A DNA stretch of 64,000 nucleotides from Lepus europaeus. Taxonomy: Eukaryota; Chordata; Mammalia; Lagomorpha; Leporidae. The notes beneath the pieces are model-generated. The model saw only the letters and a program-made list of their open reading frames with translations, did no database searches and was not told the DNA's origin. The translations under genes and the position numbers were made by a program. The stretch spans positions 70,455,266 to 70,519,265 of the forward strand of contig NC_084837.1 of the NCBI RefSeq assembly GCF_033115175.1, read 5' to 3'. This document shows, piece after piece, positions 1 through 11,330 of this stretch (position 1 is its first letter; the number at the start of each line of letters is the position of its first letter).

Positions 1-84
1 TTTTATATAGATACACCTTTAAACCTATTTGAAATTGGAGTGTTTGTTGTAGTGTGTAAAATGCTTCTTGGAACATCTACATCA

Positions 85-360
85 CGTATTGATGTGTCTG
101 GGTTCCAGTCCAGGCTCCACTTTCCACTAATGTACACCCTAGGAGGCAGCAGGTGATGGCTCAAATACTTGGATCTCTATCACGTATGTGGAAGGTTCAG
201 AGGAGCTTTTGGCTTCTGACTTCAGCCTGGACCAGCCCTGGCTTTTGTGGCCATTTGGAGAGTGAACCAGTGAGTAAAAGACCTGTCTGTCCATCTGTCT
301 GTCTAGCTACCCCTCTACCTTTCAAGTAAGTAAAAATACGTAAAAACTTTTTAAACAAAA
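85..360 (+). mobile_element. Old C-type SINE
   Basis: Recognisable SINE order: B-box-like GGTTCCAGTCC, CAGCAGGTGATGGCTCAA, ACGTATGTGGAAGG, GCCATTTGGAGAGTGAACCAG, then a CTGTCTGTC tail and A-rich end. Divergent; the 5' end is uncertain and no clean target duplication is visible. Confidence 0.85.
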
Positions 361-739
361 TAAAATTACCTGAAGTCTATATTTGTTCACTATTTTTCAA
401 GCTATAATGTGAAGTAATAGATGAAAATGATATTTATATGATTAGAAGAGGAAGAAATATGTGGCCAGCAAAAATATTTCAGGTAAAACAGAAGCTGAGT
501 AACTGGGATAAGAATTCAAAATTAAGTTATCTATAGGCCTAGAAGCCTCTATCAAACTGGAAAATAACTTGAGATGAATTGTTCTGTTCAACTTTATGCA
601 AAGAACCAAGTTACATAAATAGACCGTAAATGTTAACAGCTATGGGTTACTATAAAAGGTAGAATTTTAAAAATAATCACTATACCTAACAAAAATGTAC
701 AAGTATTCATACTAATAAAAATAAAATAAAATAAAAATA
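361..739. other. AT-rich DNA, nothing identified
   Basis: No long open frame, RNA gene or repeat I can name; only short A-rich runs near 715-735. Confidence 0.6.
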
Positions 740-1205
740 GAAACTAGGGTTTTGTCTTTATTTTCAAGTATAGTATATGCTCAATTAAAAAACCTTGAAA
801 ATCACAGAAGATTGGTCATAAAGAGGAAAAAAAAATCATCTGCAATGCCACCAACCAGTCAATTTCCACTCCAGCACATTCCAGGATTCCTTCCGTATAA
901 ATAGAACCATATTATTTACAAAAAGTTTCATAATACACCTACTGACTTGCCCTCAGCAGTGTATATTGAACATATTTCCATGTCAATAAATACGTTTCAT
1001 ATGTCATAGCTTAATTTCTATATAGTATTGCATTGTAAAAATATTTCATAATGATAGAATCAATGCAAATCAAAGGTTTCTTCCCAAATTTTGCTAGTAT
1101 AAGTAATTTTTGGTAAGCAATGTGAATAGACACTTTAGTACACATCTCCTATTATCTTCTAGTGGTTAAATCTATGAGAGTCTTTATACTTACTTAACTA
1201 GTTTA
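740..1205 (-). mobile_element. Ancient L1M 3' end, antisense
   Basis: The plus strand matches the usual antisense L1M 3' region: TTCCATGTCAATAAATA at 979-995, a degenerate copy of the block usually reading CTATTATAAATAATGCTGCAATGAAC near 1093-1125, and CACATCTCCTATTA after it. Highly diverged, no frame survives. Confidence 0.55.
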
Positions 1206-1229
1206 AGAAAAATTCCTTATATAATTGAT

Positions 1230-1425
1230 TTTACAGATGCTAAGAGGCAGTGGTGGATAGCTCAAGTTAATTGTGCACCTGCTACACCCATGGGAGACCT
1301 GCACTGAGTTTCCAGCTCCCAGCTTCAGCCAGGTCCAGTCACTGGGAGCATCTGGGAATAAACCAGTAGATGGGAAATAGCTTGCGCTCTCTCTCTCTGT
1401 CTCTCTCTCTGCCTCTCAAATAAAT
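1230..1425 (+). mobile_element. C-type SINE, 5'-truncated
   Basis: Begins at the GAGGCAGTGGTGGATAGCTCAAG part of the SINE and continues through ACACCCATGGGAGACC, GGGAATAAACCAGTAGATGG and a CTCTCTCTGTCTCTC tail ending CTCTCAAATAAAT. The 5' third is missing. Confidence 0.85.
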
Positions 1426-1589
1426 ATTTTTCGAAGTTTGTAAAATAATACTTTTCGATAATCAAATAGTAATTATTTACAACCAAAGTAGGCCTGGCTA
1501 CTTCTAACACTATGGAGTCATTGTTCAAGAGCCACTAGATTGCAATTTACACAAGTATGAGTCATTACGAATAGCTGAGCTCTTTTACT

Positions 1590-3740
1590 AACCTCGTCTC
1601 CAGAGTTCCACTTTCTGACCACCTCATCCTTTACCTCCAGCTGTCTCTCTTTAGCACCTCACCTCTAGTGGTTCTTCAGCCATCTCAGGGTTGCCAGCCT
1701 ATTGATCCTGTTAGCTTTTCACTGTCCTTCAAACCTGTTCAATATTTCCTTTCTTATCCACTTTGGATACCATGAAAAATCACTGTAACTATCTTACATT
1801 CACTCCAACTCCTTTGTCCTTCTGTCCCTCCAGGGAAGTTGCTTGGAAACCTTTCTTGTGCTTGCCCAGCTAACCACAGCCCTGGCAAACTCAACTCTCA
1901 CCTGCATTCCCAGGTCTGGATCCAAGCAGCTGTGCATAGCTGGAGGAAATCGTACCCCCATGTCGACTTGTTTCAGTTTGAATTCATGACCACATGCCTT
2001 GAGTGGCTCTCAATACTTCCTGGAACTTCTATATTCTCCTTCTTAATTCAGTTTCGTCCTTTCTCTCCTCTTCTCAAACCTGTAACACTCAATCCGCCTC
2101 CTTAACTCTTGATTGACAACCGAGACTATTCTTTTACTGAGAAGAGCAACCAGAGGGTAGAGCCACAAGCTCTTCCCTACGAACTCTACCATCTACTTGC
2201 ATCTACTTCCCTGTACATCACCTTCCCTCTCATTTCAAATGCGCACAGCCATAGTCCAATCAAAGTCCAATTTTCTTTTCTCCACTAGATAAAGTCCATT
2301 AACTGATAAACATGGTATTATTTCTTTCATCTTTAAAAACAAATGTTTACTTTTCAATTTCTTTTTCCAGCCCACTGCTCGCAAAACTCTGAGAAAGAGA
2401 TGTCTGTACCTGCCACCTCTGTTCCCTCTCTCTTCTTAATCTTTCAGTTCTGCCATTCCTGTGAATAGTTCTGGCGAAGTTGAAGCAGTTTCAATACTGT
2501 CAAATTCAGTGGTCAATCCTCAATCATGCAATGTATCTACTCACTCTCTTGGAAGCGTTTCACATAGTTGATCCCTCACTCTTTCATCAGACATGGTCTT
2601 CAGTTGGTTTCCAGGCTACCACACTTTTGGGTTTTCCTCCACCACCACCCTCTCAGTTGTTTTGAACATGAGGTTCCTCATCTTTCTGGTCTCCAAGCAG
2701 TGCAGTGTCAAGAGCTCAATCACTGGACACCTTCTTTCTTCTATCTACATTTACTGTACAGATGGTCTGATTCAGTCTCATCTCTATTCTGACAACCTCC
2801 CTGAAATACCTGCAATCCTCTCCACTCTCATGAGCTGTGTATCTAACAGCTCCTTTTAAACAGCAATAGACACCTCAAATTTAATGTGACCAACATTAAA
2901 TTCTTGCTATCACAACTACCCCACCATAGTCATTTTCTTCTCGGTGAATGTTGGTTACATTCTTGCATATCTTTAAACACCTTTGACTATTCTTGATCTC
3001 ATCTCATTCACAAGAATACATCAGAAATTCCTACAAGCTTATCTCCAAACTATTTGCAGGTCCCCACCTCTTTTCTCCATCTTTGGCACTACCATACCAA
3101 TGTGGTCCCTACCACACCCAGGGCACTGCCATAGCCTTCCCTCAGCTCTGGCTCCCAGTTCCTGTCTTTGCTTCTCTATTTTGAGTCTTCTCCCAGTAGC
3201 TGGAGTAATGCTCATGTTACTTCTCTGATAAATGTAATATCTTACTCTGATTGAAGCTAAAGCATTCACCAGGGCCAACAGGGTCCTGTATCATCATGTC
3301 TTTGTCTCATTTGTACCACTTGCCTCTTCACTCACTTCCCTGCAGTCACACCAATTCCCTGCTATTTCTTAAACAAGCCAAGTGTACTTCCACACCAGGG
3401 CCTTTGTACCTTCCTGTCCCTCCATCTAAAAAGTATTACCCCAAATATGCTTAAGATTTTTCTCCCTCCTTTTTCTCAAATATCACCATATCATAAGAGC
3501 CTTCCTGACTACTCTACAAATATATCTGTATCTATACCTATATCTATATATTATACACTTACACATCTAAGTGTCTGTTGCTTTTTATTGTACTTATGAC
3601 CACTTTTTCTATTATGTATGTCAACTTTAAATTTGTATATCCTCTCTAACTAAAATGGAAACTTGGTGAAACAACAGACTTTGTCAGATGTCCCCAGCGT
3701 CTAGAACTCTGCCTGACACAGAATAAGCAGAACAACTAGG
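1590..3740 (+). mobile_element. LINE-2 copy, RT region through 3' UTR
   Basis: A long diverged L2. In order: the block GCTGTGCATAGCTGGAGGAAA at 1930-1950; a CATGGTATTATTTCTTTCATC block (2311-2331); the RT lead-in with CACATAGTTGATCCCTCACT (2561-2580); the remnant of the RT motif block around 2690-2710; ATACATCAGAAATTCCTACA (3016-3035); the 3' UTR with CCAGGGCCTTTGTACCTTCCTG; and the end CTAGAACTCTGCCTGACACAGAATAAG. Several short open frames inside are relics. L2 died out before placental radiation, so this is a pre-lagomorph fossil and, at about 2.1 kb, an unusually long one. Confidence 0.85.
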
Positions 3741-3994
3741 AATGTGTATGCATTCCAACCACAATTGCAAGCTTAGAGAGGAAAGGCAAATGTTTCCAAG
3801 TGATTGTGATCTGAAAGGGAAGTTTTTCTTGGCCATCAATATAAGCCTTTTGCAATTACAGTATATGAATGTGGAACCCGATGCCATGGACCATCAACCA
3901 CAGGAAAAATTAAAATGAATTTCAGGCCACAAAGGAGCAGAAAGCAACAATTAAGGGCTAGAAAAAGGATTAAACAATTAGTCATCACTTGTTT

Positions 3995-4225
3995 TGCCAG
4001 AGTGGTTGAGTGCACAGGCTTGGGGGTGAGATAGATCTAGGTTTGAGTCTTCACTGTCACACATAACCTCTGCTACCTGGAGCAAGTTAGCTACTCTCTC
4101 TGAGTTTTCTGATCCATGAAATGCAGCTAAGACATGTAAGAATTATATGACATAGTGTGCTTGGCGCAGTACATAATAAGCATTTAATACATGCTGGTGT
4201 TATTATTTTTAATAATTATCATACT
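3995..4225 (+). mobile_element. MIR SINE
   Basis: Near-complete ancient tRNA-derived SINE: AGAGTGGTTGAGTGCACAGGCT, TTTGAGTCTTCACTGTCAC, GAGCAAGTTAGCTACTCTCT, TCCATGAAATG, then CAGTACATAATAAGCATTTAATACATGCTGG. Order and spacing match the MIR consensus. Confidence 0.88.
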
Positions 4226-4718
4226 TCTGAATTTACCATGGGTAACATTTCATTAAATAACACAATGACTACACACATGCACCTCCCCCAGCAGAATTTT
4301 CTAATGGGTAAGGAGCTGTTTACTGGCCTTACTCATGAGCTTCTTCACTCTCTGGTTAGATAGGTACATCAGCACAGGAATCTACATCGGATTTGCTAAT
4401 TCAAGACTTACTGAAGATCACACGGAGATTTGATGAGAAAAACTGAACCCATACTCAAATGAGATCTTTATTCAACGGACTACACATATACATTTGGATT
4501 ATTTCTAGTTTATGCACTTGCTCAAAGTCTTCTCTGAGTCTTGAGTCTCTTTATCCCAAGAGCGTCTAAGTGATACAAAGTCCATAACAATCCCTTTCTC
4601 CTTTACTCTTTCAACAAACACATTAGAAGACTACTATATAACAGACCTACAGTCAAGGTCTCAGAAAGCAAGATAAGCAATACCACTAAGAGCTGGAGTC
4701 TAATGAGGAACAAAAACA

Positions 4719-4749
<31 letters not shown>

Positions 4750-5129
4750 GAGGGGAAGCATACAATAAGAATTGTAATGAATTAGAGTTCTCTGCAACAT
4801 ACAATAGAGGAATCATACCCAGAAATAAAATACCCAAGAATTAAGGGAGTTACATTTAAGGGAAAGTTTTTCCAGCCTTTTGATCATGACCCACACCAAG
4901 AAATGTTATTTACGATCTATACTCTTCTTTCCATTATGTTGTTAAATACTACTTTGTTAATTTTATGATGGTTTGATTAGTGAAAAACACTAATGTGAAC
5001 TGAACGTGAGAATCAAATAGACAGCTCTGGGATAGAAATTGAGGATATCAGATACATGTTCCAGGCCAAATAAAAAATATTAAATAACACCAAAGTGTTA
5101 TGATTATGACCAATTGAGAATGAGCTGCC
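4226..5129. other. Low-repeat DNA with one microsatellite
   Basis: No gene or named repeat recognised apart from the TG run at 4721-4748. Open frames are short and have no recognisable motif. Confidence 0.6.
4721..4748. repeat. (TG)n microsatellite
   Basis: About 14 uninterrupted TG units following TTTAG and ending before GAGGGGAAG. Likely length-polymorphic. Confidence 0.95.
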
Positions 5130-5570
5130 ATTTCTACTTCCTTCAAGGCTACCTTTATATACTGTAGTGACTGGAAAATGTGAACTAGGTTTCCCAGACT
5201 CCCTTGCAGCTAGGTTCTCCATTTGAAAGGCTCTGTTAGTTAGCTGCAGGTGCAAGAGGAAGAAGCTGGAGTTGAGTGAGACACCACCTTCCTGTAGTAA
5301 CTCAGAGGTTACAGCCAGAATCAAGGTCTTGAAGAAAAAGCATCTACACAACAGTGCTCTATGTCTGGTCACAAACTTTGGCTGCTGAGATGTAGTTGTT
5401 TTCCTGGTGGCAGTAGCTTCCTGATCCTTGGATTGTAACTCTGGCCCTGTATTTTAATATTCATGGTGGCCTCTAATTCCTGCTCCCTTTCAATGAGTTT
5501 GTAAGCACCTAGTTCCCTGTATTAAATTCCTTTTTTCCAAAAATACTTAAGCTGTATCTTGGGTCAGTTT
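5130..5570 (+). mobile_element. Probable ancient LTR-like repeat, family not assigned
   Basis: Contains phrases common in old mammalian LTR or transposon repeats (CCCAGACTCCCTTGCAGCTAG at about 5195-5215, TTTGTAAGCACCTAGTTCC, GTATTAAATTCC). I cannot name the family and the ends are not defined. Confidence 0.35.
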
Positions 5571-6572
5571 CCTCTGAGCTGAGGATTTATGTGCAAATGA
5601 TTTATTAAGAAGCACTTCCAAGAGAAACCACTAAGTGGGTAGGGGAAAGTGGGAATGGAAAAGGAAAAAAGCCAAAGAAGGGTGTGATTTTAGGCAAAGT
5701 CCCAACCTTAGCAAGATCCCACAGAAGGACTCTGGAGGAAAATTACATCTCAGAGGTTGACCTAAATTGAGGAAGATAGTTGGGCCCTGAAACCTCACAC
5801 TAGTTGTCGCTGGCCATGAGCCACCCTATGGGGGCACAGGAGATGTCTCATGCTCACACACAAAGTGGCTCCAGGAACCCAGAGCAGTCCTCTGAACAGG
5901 TGTGGATGGTTAAAAGCAAAGGCCTACAGAAACCAGGGGTGCACAGAAATATTAAAGATCAATGGGGACCTATGAGAAGTCTAGCATTCGGGGGGGGGGT
6001 AATCTCTATAACTTGCACTCAAACCCTGATAGAGGAAAAAGAGCAGCAGCAGTACACAAGTCACTGGTAACTCATTGTGTTCACTGTCACGTGAGCTATA
6101 ATTACATGTACTTAAAATGCTACTGATGTAGAAACGCCAACTAAAATGTGTCCAGAATTGCTACCATATATGCAATCATTATTAAGCAAAGGCCTCAACT
6201 AAGCCTTTTGGGCTTTAGATTTTCTACTTTTTTTGATATTCATAGATATGCAGCAAGAAAAAATAACCATTAAAAACAGGCATTAGTAGTTATTAAGGAA
6301 TCTTGGCAACCTGCCTCATGTTGGGGGAATGCAGCCATTTTAATCTCAAAATCCAACTTATGCAACAGGTTAAGCCACAACATCCCCTGGTGGTTTCCTC
6401 TGCAAATGTGTAAGAAAGTGTTTCTTCCCCCAAAAGAAATCTGAATAATTTTATTTTCTGATTCTCTATTTCAGAATCTAGTAAGGATTTCCTGTTATAC
6501 AACACTTTCTCCCAAAGTAATTTTCCTTCTTCAAATTATCAAATTAACAATAATGCTTGGGCCCCACTGATT
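5571..6572. other. Low-repeat DNA, nothing identified
   Basis: No recognised gene or repeat. A 9-10 base G run lies at about 5990-5999. The 88-codon frame at 5804-6070 has no recognisable motif and ends in this simple sequence context. Confidence 0.55.
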
Positions 6573-6587
6573 AAAAAACCATTACTG

Positions 6588-6936
6588 GCGGGCGCCGTGG
6601 CTTAATAGGCTAATCCTCCACCTTGCGGCGCCAGCACACCGGGTTCTAATCCCGGTTGGGGCGCCGGATTTTGTCCCGGTTGCCCCTCTTCCAGGCCAGC
6701 TCTCTGCTATGGCCCGGGAGTGCAATGGAGGATGGCCCAAGTCCTTGGGCCCTGCACCCGCATGGGAGACCAGGAGAAGCACCTGGCTCCTGGCTTCGGA
6801 TCAGCGAGATGCGCCGGCCGCAGCGGCCATTGGAGGGTGAACCAACGGCAAAAAGGAAGACCTTTCTCTCTGTCTCTCTCTCTCTCACTATCCACTCTGC
6901 CTGTTAAAAAAAAAAAAGAAAGAAAAGAAAAAAAAA
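6588..6936 (+). mobile_element. Young C-type SINE with intact target duplication
   Basis: Full-length young-subfamily SINE: GGCGCCGTGGCTTAATAGGC head, GGGTTCTAATCCCGG B box, GATGGCCCAAGTCCTTGGGC, and a (CT)n tail with a long A-rich end. The target duplication AAAAAACCATTACTG is exact at 6573-6587 and 6937-6951. Open frames on both strands here are SINE shadows. Confidence 0.97.
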
Positions 6937-6951
6937 AAAAAACCATTACTG

Positions 6952-7869
6952 ATCTCCTTTTTTTATCTTAGCCTTTAACTTTTAAATTTAGCAGAATTGT
7001 GCAAAATCTAATTTTATATATCAAAGAGTTTTTAAAGTAATGTCATTTATTGTTAATGCAAATAACGAAAACTCTGATTTTCTAATGAAAATTCACATCA
7101 AGTGTTTTGCTGACAAAGATAGGAATAACAGCATAAATATCAACTGAGAGCATATCTATATAACTTGAATATAATTCAGAAGTTTGGATTTAGACACTGA
7201 TATCTTGGTTAACATTGGCAATATAATGCAAAAGGGCCAATGAGCTACTTGTATCTAGGCATCCTAGATATTAGCGTCTGGCTGTTTTCTTTAAAAATCA
7301 TGACCTCCCAGTCAGGACTCCAACAGGACAACCCCACAACTTTCTCCCCAGGCCAGCCTAGGCAACAGTACCCACACGCAGGCCATTCCATCACTGATAT
7401 ATCTATTGGTATCTCTTGGCAAAATTGCTGTATCTCCCCAAAGGGGCCCCAAGTGATAAAACAAAATTATATTTCTCAGGATCGGAGATGGGCAGAGTGG
7501 GTTTAGAGCAAGATGGAACAACATTGAAGGCATCTTTTCAGTTACACAATCCTTGTGAATTTTTGTTCTGTGTTTGTAAAGGCTCATTCAGAAATATAAC
7601 CGACTCTTACTTTGTTCTTTAAATCAACTAAACATAATTCAGGCATTAGTAATGGTAATATTGCCAGGAATTACTTTCTTTTTCTGTTTATGCTGGAAAT
7701 TCTATCATCATTTCTTGTGCACATTCCCACTACTTCTTTTTTGTTTTATAATTCACTTCCATAATGTTATATTAACTACTCAGTATATTCCTGTACATGC
7801 AACCAATAAACCATCTCACATTTTACTGATATAGAGTGACATCATGCTCTTGGTTGAAAACCAAGGAGT
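6952..7869. other. AT-rich DNA, nothing identified
   Basis: No repeat I can name. Short overlapping frames around 7240-7622 lie on both strands, as expected by chance; none shows a domain. Confidence 0.55.
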
Positions 7870-8190
7870 TCATTATCAGAAAGTAATGCTATCATAGCTC
7901 ACCAGAACATCTCATTAATTTCCCAAAATTGTAAGGATCATATTCTCTGATCATGGTGTCACAAAATTAGGATTCATAATTAAAGAAATACATAGAAAAA
8001 GTAAAAAAAAAATTCAAAAACTAAAAATTAATTTCTCTATAATTATGTGATAAATAAGTTAAATTACCAATTTATATAACAGTTTATATATTTTTATAAG
8101 ATGTAGCAATGATGAGATTCTGCCAAAACTGAACTAAGAGGAAAATTTCTAGGCTTAATGCATTCTTTAAATGAAAAAACAAAAAGTGAA
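7870..8190 (+). mobile_element. Ancient L1M ORF2 fragment, first part
   Basis: Sense-strand relic of L1 ORF2 between the endonuclease and RT domains. ATTCTCTGATCATGGTGTCACAAAATTAG matches the usual TTCTCTGACCACAATGGAATG context, and AACTAAGAGGAAAATTTCTAGGCTTAATGC matches the GTGCTAAGAGGGAAATTTATAGC block. It is interrupted by the younger L1 at 8190-9058 and resumes at 9061. Confidence 0.7.
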
Positions 8191-9058
8191 GTAAGCATTT
8201 AGCCCAAGCATTTAGAAAAATAATAACACCTCCCTTAGGATATACCCCATGTGAAGAGATAGATAGGTCTTGGCCTCTGAATTTACAAGGCCTGAAGCCC
8301 ACCAGATTATTATCAAGCCCCTTCTATCAGGTTCTATTTGCCTCTCAATCAGAAAACTTAATTGTAGCTTAGACAGCACCTTTCTTAGCTCCTCTAATAA
8401 TGACTCTGTCCTTTGTTCTAGGCCCTGTCTAGTGCACTTGGGCCTCATTCCTTTGTAATCATAACCTCTACTCTACCACCAATGGCTCTACTCCCAACAT
8501 GTGTGTACTGATGGTCCTCTTCCCCACTTAATGCTGTATAATTGTTCAAACCTGGTAAATGCCACTCTTAGGATCATTGGTTACTATCCTCACTCTGTCT
8601 TTTATGACCTTGTCTAAATATGATCAGAGTCGGCAAACTTGGAAGGCTTCCATAGCCTTGGCAACTCATGACGACAGCCTAGGATGGTTACTGGCGCCAT
8701 AAACTAGAGTGTCAATTTGTTGGGTCAACAACAGGAGCCACTGTGCACTTGCTCCTCATGTGGGATCTCTGTCCTTAATGTGCTGTACATTGTGATTTAA
8801 TGCTATAACTAGTACTCAAACAGTATGTTTCACTTTGTGTTTCTATGTGGGTGCAAACTGTTGAAATCTTTATACTAAATTGATCTTCTGTATATAAAGA
8901 GAATTGAAAATGAATCTTGATGCAAATGGAAGGGGAGAGGGAGTGGGAGAGGGGAGGGTTGTGGGTGGGAGGGAAGTTATGGGGGGGGGGGAAGCCATTG
9001 TAATCCATAAGCTGTACACTGGAAATTTATATTCATTAAATAAAAGTAAAAAAAAAAA
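8190..9058 (+). mobile_element. 5'-truncated lagomorph L1, 3' UTR only
   Basis: Typical L1 3' UTR: TGATTTAATGCTATAACTAGTACTC (8793-8817), CTTCTGTATATAAAGAGAATTG (8884-8905), the G-rich purine tract 8928-8993 with an 11-12 G run, AAGCTGTACACTGGAAATTTATATTCATTAAATAAAAG and a short A tail. The 5' limit is approximate; AACAAAAAG near 8178 against AACAAAAGA near 9060 may be the target duplication. Confidence 0.88.
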
Positions 9059-9060
9059 TA

Positions 9061-9390
9061 ACAAAAGAAATCCAAGGAGAGCAAGAAGAAAATAATACCC
9101 ACAAATTTTTGAAAAATAAACTATAAGAAGAAATGAGAAAAATATATATTAGAACAGCATAGGACAAGTCTACTTAGCGATGGGTTTTTGAAAAATCAAT
9201 GAAAGACAAAACTTTTTAAATTAACTGAATACATAATTAGACACAAAAGCAAAACATTATGATTAAGAAAACATATCATTATAGATATGAAGAAATACAG
9301 AAATTTCGTAAGAAAAATTTCATATAAAACCATTGCTACAAATGTTTAAATTTCCATGGAAATCCTTTCTTTCTAAGGAAATATAACTAT
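9061..9390 (+). mobile_element. Ancient L1M ORF2 fragment, continued
   Basis: Continues the ORF2 relic after the young L1. The block GGTTTTTGAAAAATCAATGAAAGACAAAAC (9183-9212) corresponds to the conserved GGTTCTTTGAAAAGATCAAC segment. Heavily mutated, no reading frame. Confidence 0.65.
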
Positions 9391-9394
9391 CACT

Positions 9395-9760
9395 TAACTA
9401 TTGCTTTGTGACAAACAGTAATTTCATTCATGTGGTCTCATTCTATGGCAGGCTGGCCTGAGCTAATTCACATGGAAGTGCACAGGTTTTCAAGAGCAAG
9501 AGAGAAATTATACAAGACCATTTGAGGTCTAAGCTTAGAATGGTAAAATATCATTTCTATAGATTCAACTGGCCAAAGTAAGCTCCAAAAACCCAGCATC
9601 CAGCTGTAGAGAAACAGAATCCACATCTTGATAGGAGGAGCTGCAAAAGACACTCTGCAAGGAGCATCAATGTAAGAAAATCATCAGGTCCCTTAGTGCA
9701 ACCAAACTGGCACACAAACTGACTGAAGAGAAAATATAGATATACAATGAAAGACACAGA
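9395..9760. mobile_element. Ancient interspersed repeat, family not assigned
   Basis: The series ACAAACAGTAATTTCATTCATGTGG, GATTCAACTGGCCAAAGTAAGC, CTTGATAGGAGGAGCTGCAAA resembles a common old mammalian LTR or transposon in which a gene-poor, 300-400 bp block ends with GGGAGGAGTGGCAAAG. I cannot assign the family or exact ends. Confidence 0.4.
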
Positions 9761-9942
9761 AATGACCCAATACTTACCTCCAAAATGTGCATCAGTCTTA
9801 TTTGTTCAGTTCTTTCTAACAGTTAAGAATGGAATTTCTATAGAATAATACTGTCCTGGGGCTTTGAGAAAATAGGGAAGATTTTTATTTTGTTTTATGA
9901 AGCTGGCATAGACTGATAATGACATGTCAAAGAAAATTGGAG

Positions 9943-10256
9943 GGGCCAGCGCCACGGCTCACTTGGTTAGTCCTCCGCCTGTAGCATTGGCATCCCATAT
10001 GGGCGCCGGGTTCTAGTCCTGGATGTTCCTCTTCCAGTCCAGCTCTCTGCTGTGGCCCAGGAGGGCAGTGGAGGATGGCCCAAGTGCTTGGGCCCTGCAC
10101 CTGCATGGGAGACCAGGAGGAGGCACCTGGCTCCTGGCTTCAGATCGGCATAGCTCTGGCTGTAGCGGCCATTTAGGGGGTGAACCAACGGAAGAAAGAC
10201 CTTTCTCTCTGTCTCTCTCTCTGTCTATAACTCTACATGTCAAATTAAAAAAAAGA
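9943..10256 (+). mobile_element. C-type SINE with intact target duplication
   Basis: Complete SINE from GGGCCAGCGCCACGGCTCAC to the A-rich end. Target duplication AAAGAAAATTGGAG at 9929-9942 and 10257-10270 is exact over 14 bases, so it is a relatively recent insertion. Confidence 0.96.
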
Positions 10257-10478
10257 AAAGAAAATTGGAGAGTGATCATTTGTGACTGTAGATCTAAAAA
10301 GAGCAAATAAACTATTAGAAAATTAAAAGATAAACAGAAGATATTAAAAGAATGAAACCCCATGATCATTAAATAGTTTCTTTTAGGAATTCAAAAATAG
10401 CTTAGGGAATGGTTGGCCTACTAGTTAAGATTCCCATATCTCACATGGGAGTACCTGGGTTTGATTCCTGGCTCCAGC

Positions 10479-10807
10479 TTTTTTTTTTTTCTTTTAAAGA
10501 TTTTATTTATTTTATTTGAAAGGCAAAGTTACAGAAAATGAGAGGGAGAGCTAGAGAGTGACATCATCCATCTCTTGGTTCACTTGCAAATTGGCCACAA
10601 CAGCCAAGGATGGGTCAGCCTAAAACTAGGAGCTTCATCTGGGTCTCCCATGTGAGTGGTAGGGGTTTAAGTTTTTGGGTCATCTTCTGCTGCTTTCCCA
10701 AGTGCATTAATGGGAGCAGGATCAAAAGTAGAGCAGCAAGGACTCAAACTGGCACCCATATGGGATGCTGGTGTTGCAGGCAGCTGCTTAACTTGCTGTG
10801 CCAGCCC
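10479..10807 (-). mobile_element. C-type SINE nested in older SINE (first)
   Basis: Complete minus-strand copy from the poly-T to GTGCCAGCCCC. Flanking CTGGCTCCA (10468-10476) and CTGGATCCA (10808-10816) look like its slightly diverged target duplication. Confidence 0.93.
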
Positions 10808-10939
10808 CTGGATCCAATTTCTGATTCTAGTATCCTGTTAATGAAGAATCTAGAAGACATCAGTGGTGGCTCAAATAATTGGGTTCCTACAACCCATGTG
10901 GAAGACCTGGATTACAGTCCCAGCTAGCTCTAGTTATTG

Positions 10940-11252
10940 TATTTTTTTAAAAAAGATTTATATTACTATATGAAAGGCAGAATTACAGAGACAGAGGGAG
11001 ATAGAGCGATCTTCCATCAGTTGGTTCACTCCCCCAAATTGTCACCACCACTGGGGCTGAGCCAGGCCGAAGCCAGGGGCCAGGAGCTTCTTCTGGTTCT
11101 TCCACATGGTGCAGGGGCCCAAGCACTTTTCCAGGTACATTAGCAGGGAGCTGGATTGAAAATGTAGCAGCTGGGACTCAACCCGCTGCCCACATGAGAT
11201 GCTGGCACAGTAGGTGGCAATTCATCCTGTGATGCCACAATGCTGGCCCCTG
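10940..11252 (-). mobile_element. C-type SINE nested in older SINE (second)
   Basis: Complete minus-strand copy, TTTTTTTAAAAAAGATTTAT to AATGCTGGCCCC. It interrupts the same host SINE as its neighbour 130 bp away. Confidence 0.93.
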
Positions 11253-11330
11253 TTGTCGGCATCTGGGGAATGAATTAGTAGATAGGAACTCTCTCTGCTT
11301 CTCAAATAAGTAAAATTTTTAAAATAATTT

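Larger units (their letters stand above)
10393..11330 (+). mobile_element. Old C-type SINE split by two others
   Basis: Three pieces in consensus order make one plus-strand SINE: 10393-10478 (head, to TTCCTGGCTCCAGC), 10808-10939 (GGATCCAATTTCTGATTC to CCCAGCTAGCTCTAG) and 11253-11330 (GTCGGCATCTGGGGAATGAATTAG to AAATAAGTAAAAT). The two gaps are exactly filled by two minus-strand SINEs. Confidence 0.9.

Noticed and set aside
6588..6936. tRNA gene from the A/B-box-like sequence
   Set aside because: The boxes belong to the tRNA-derived SINE head; no cloverleaf and repeated in dozens of copies.
8928..8993. Independent G-quadruplex regulatory element
   Set aside because: The G-rich tract is the standard L1 3'-UTR purine tract, repeated at 58274 and in antisense at 21085, 21240 and 38712.
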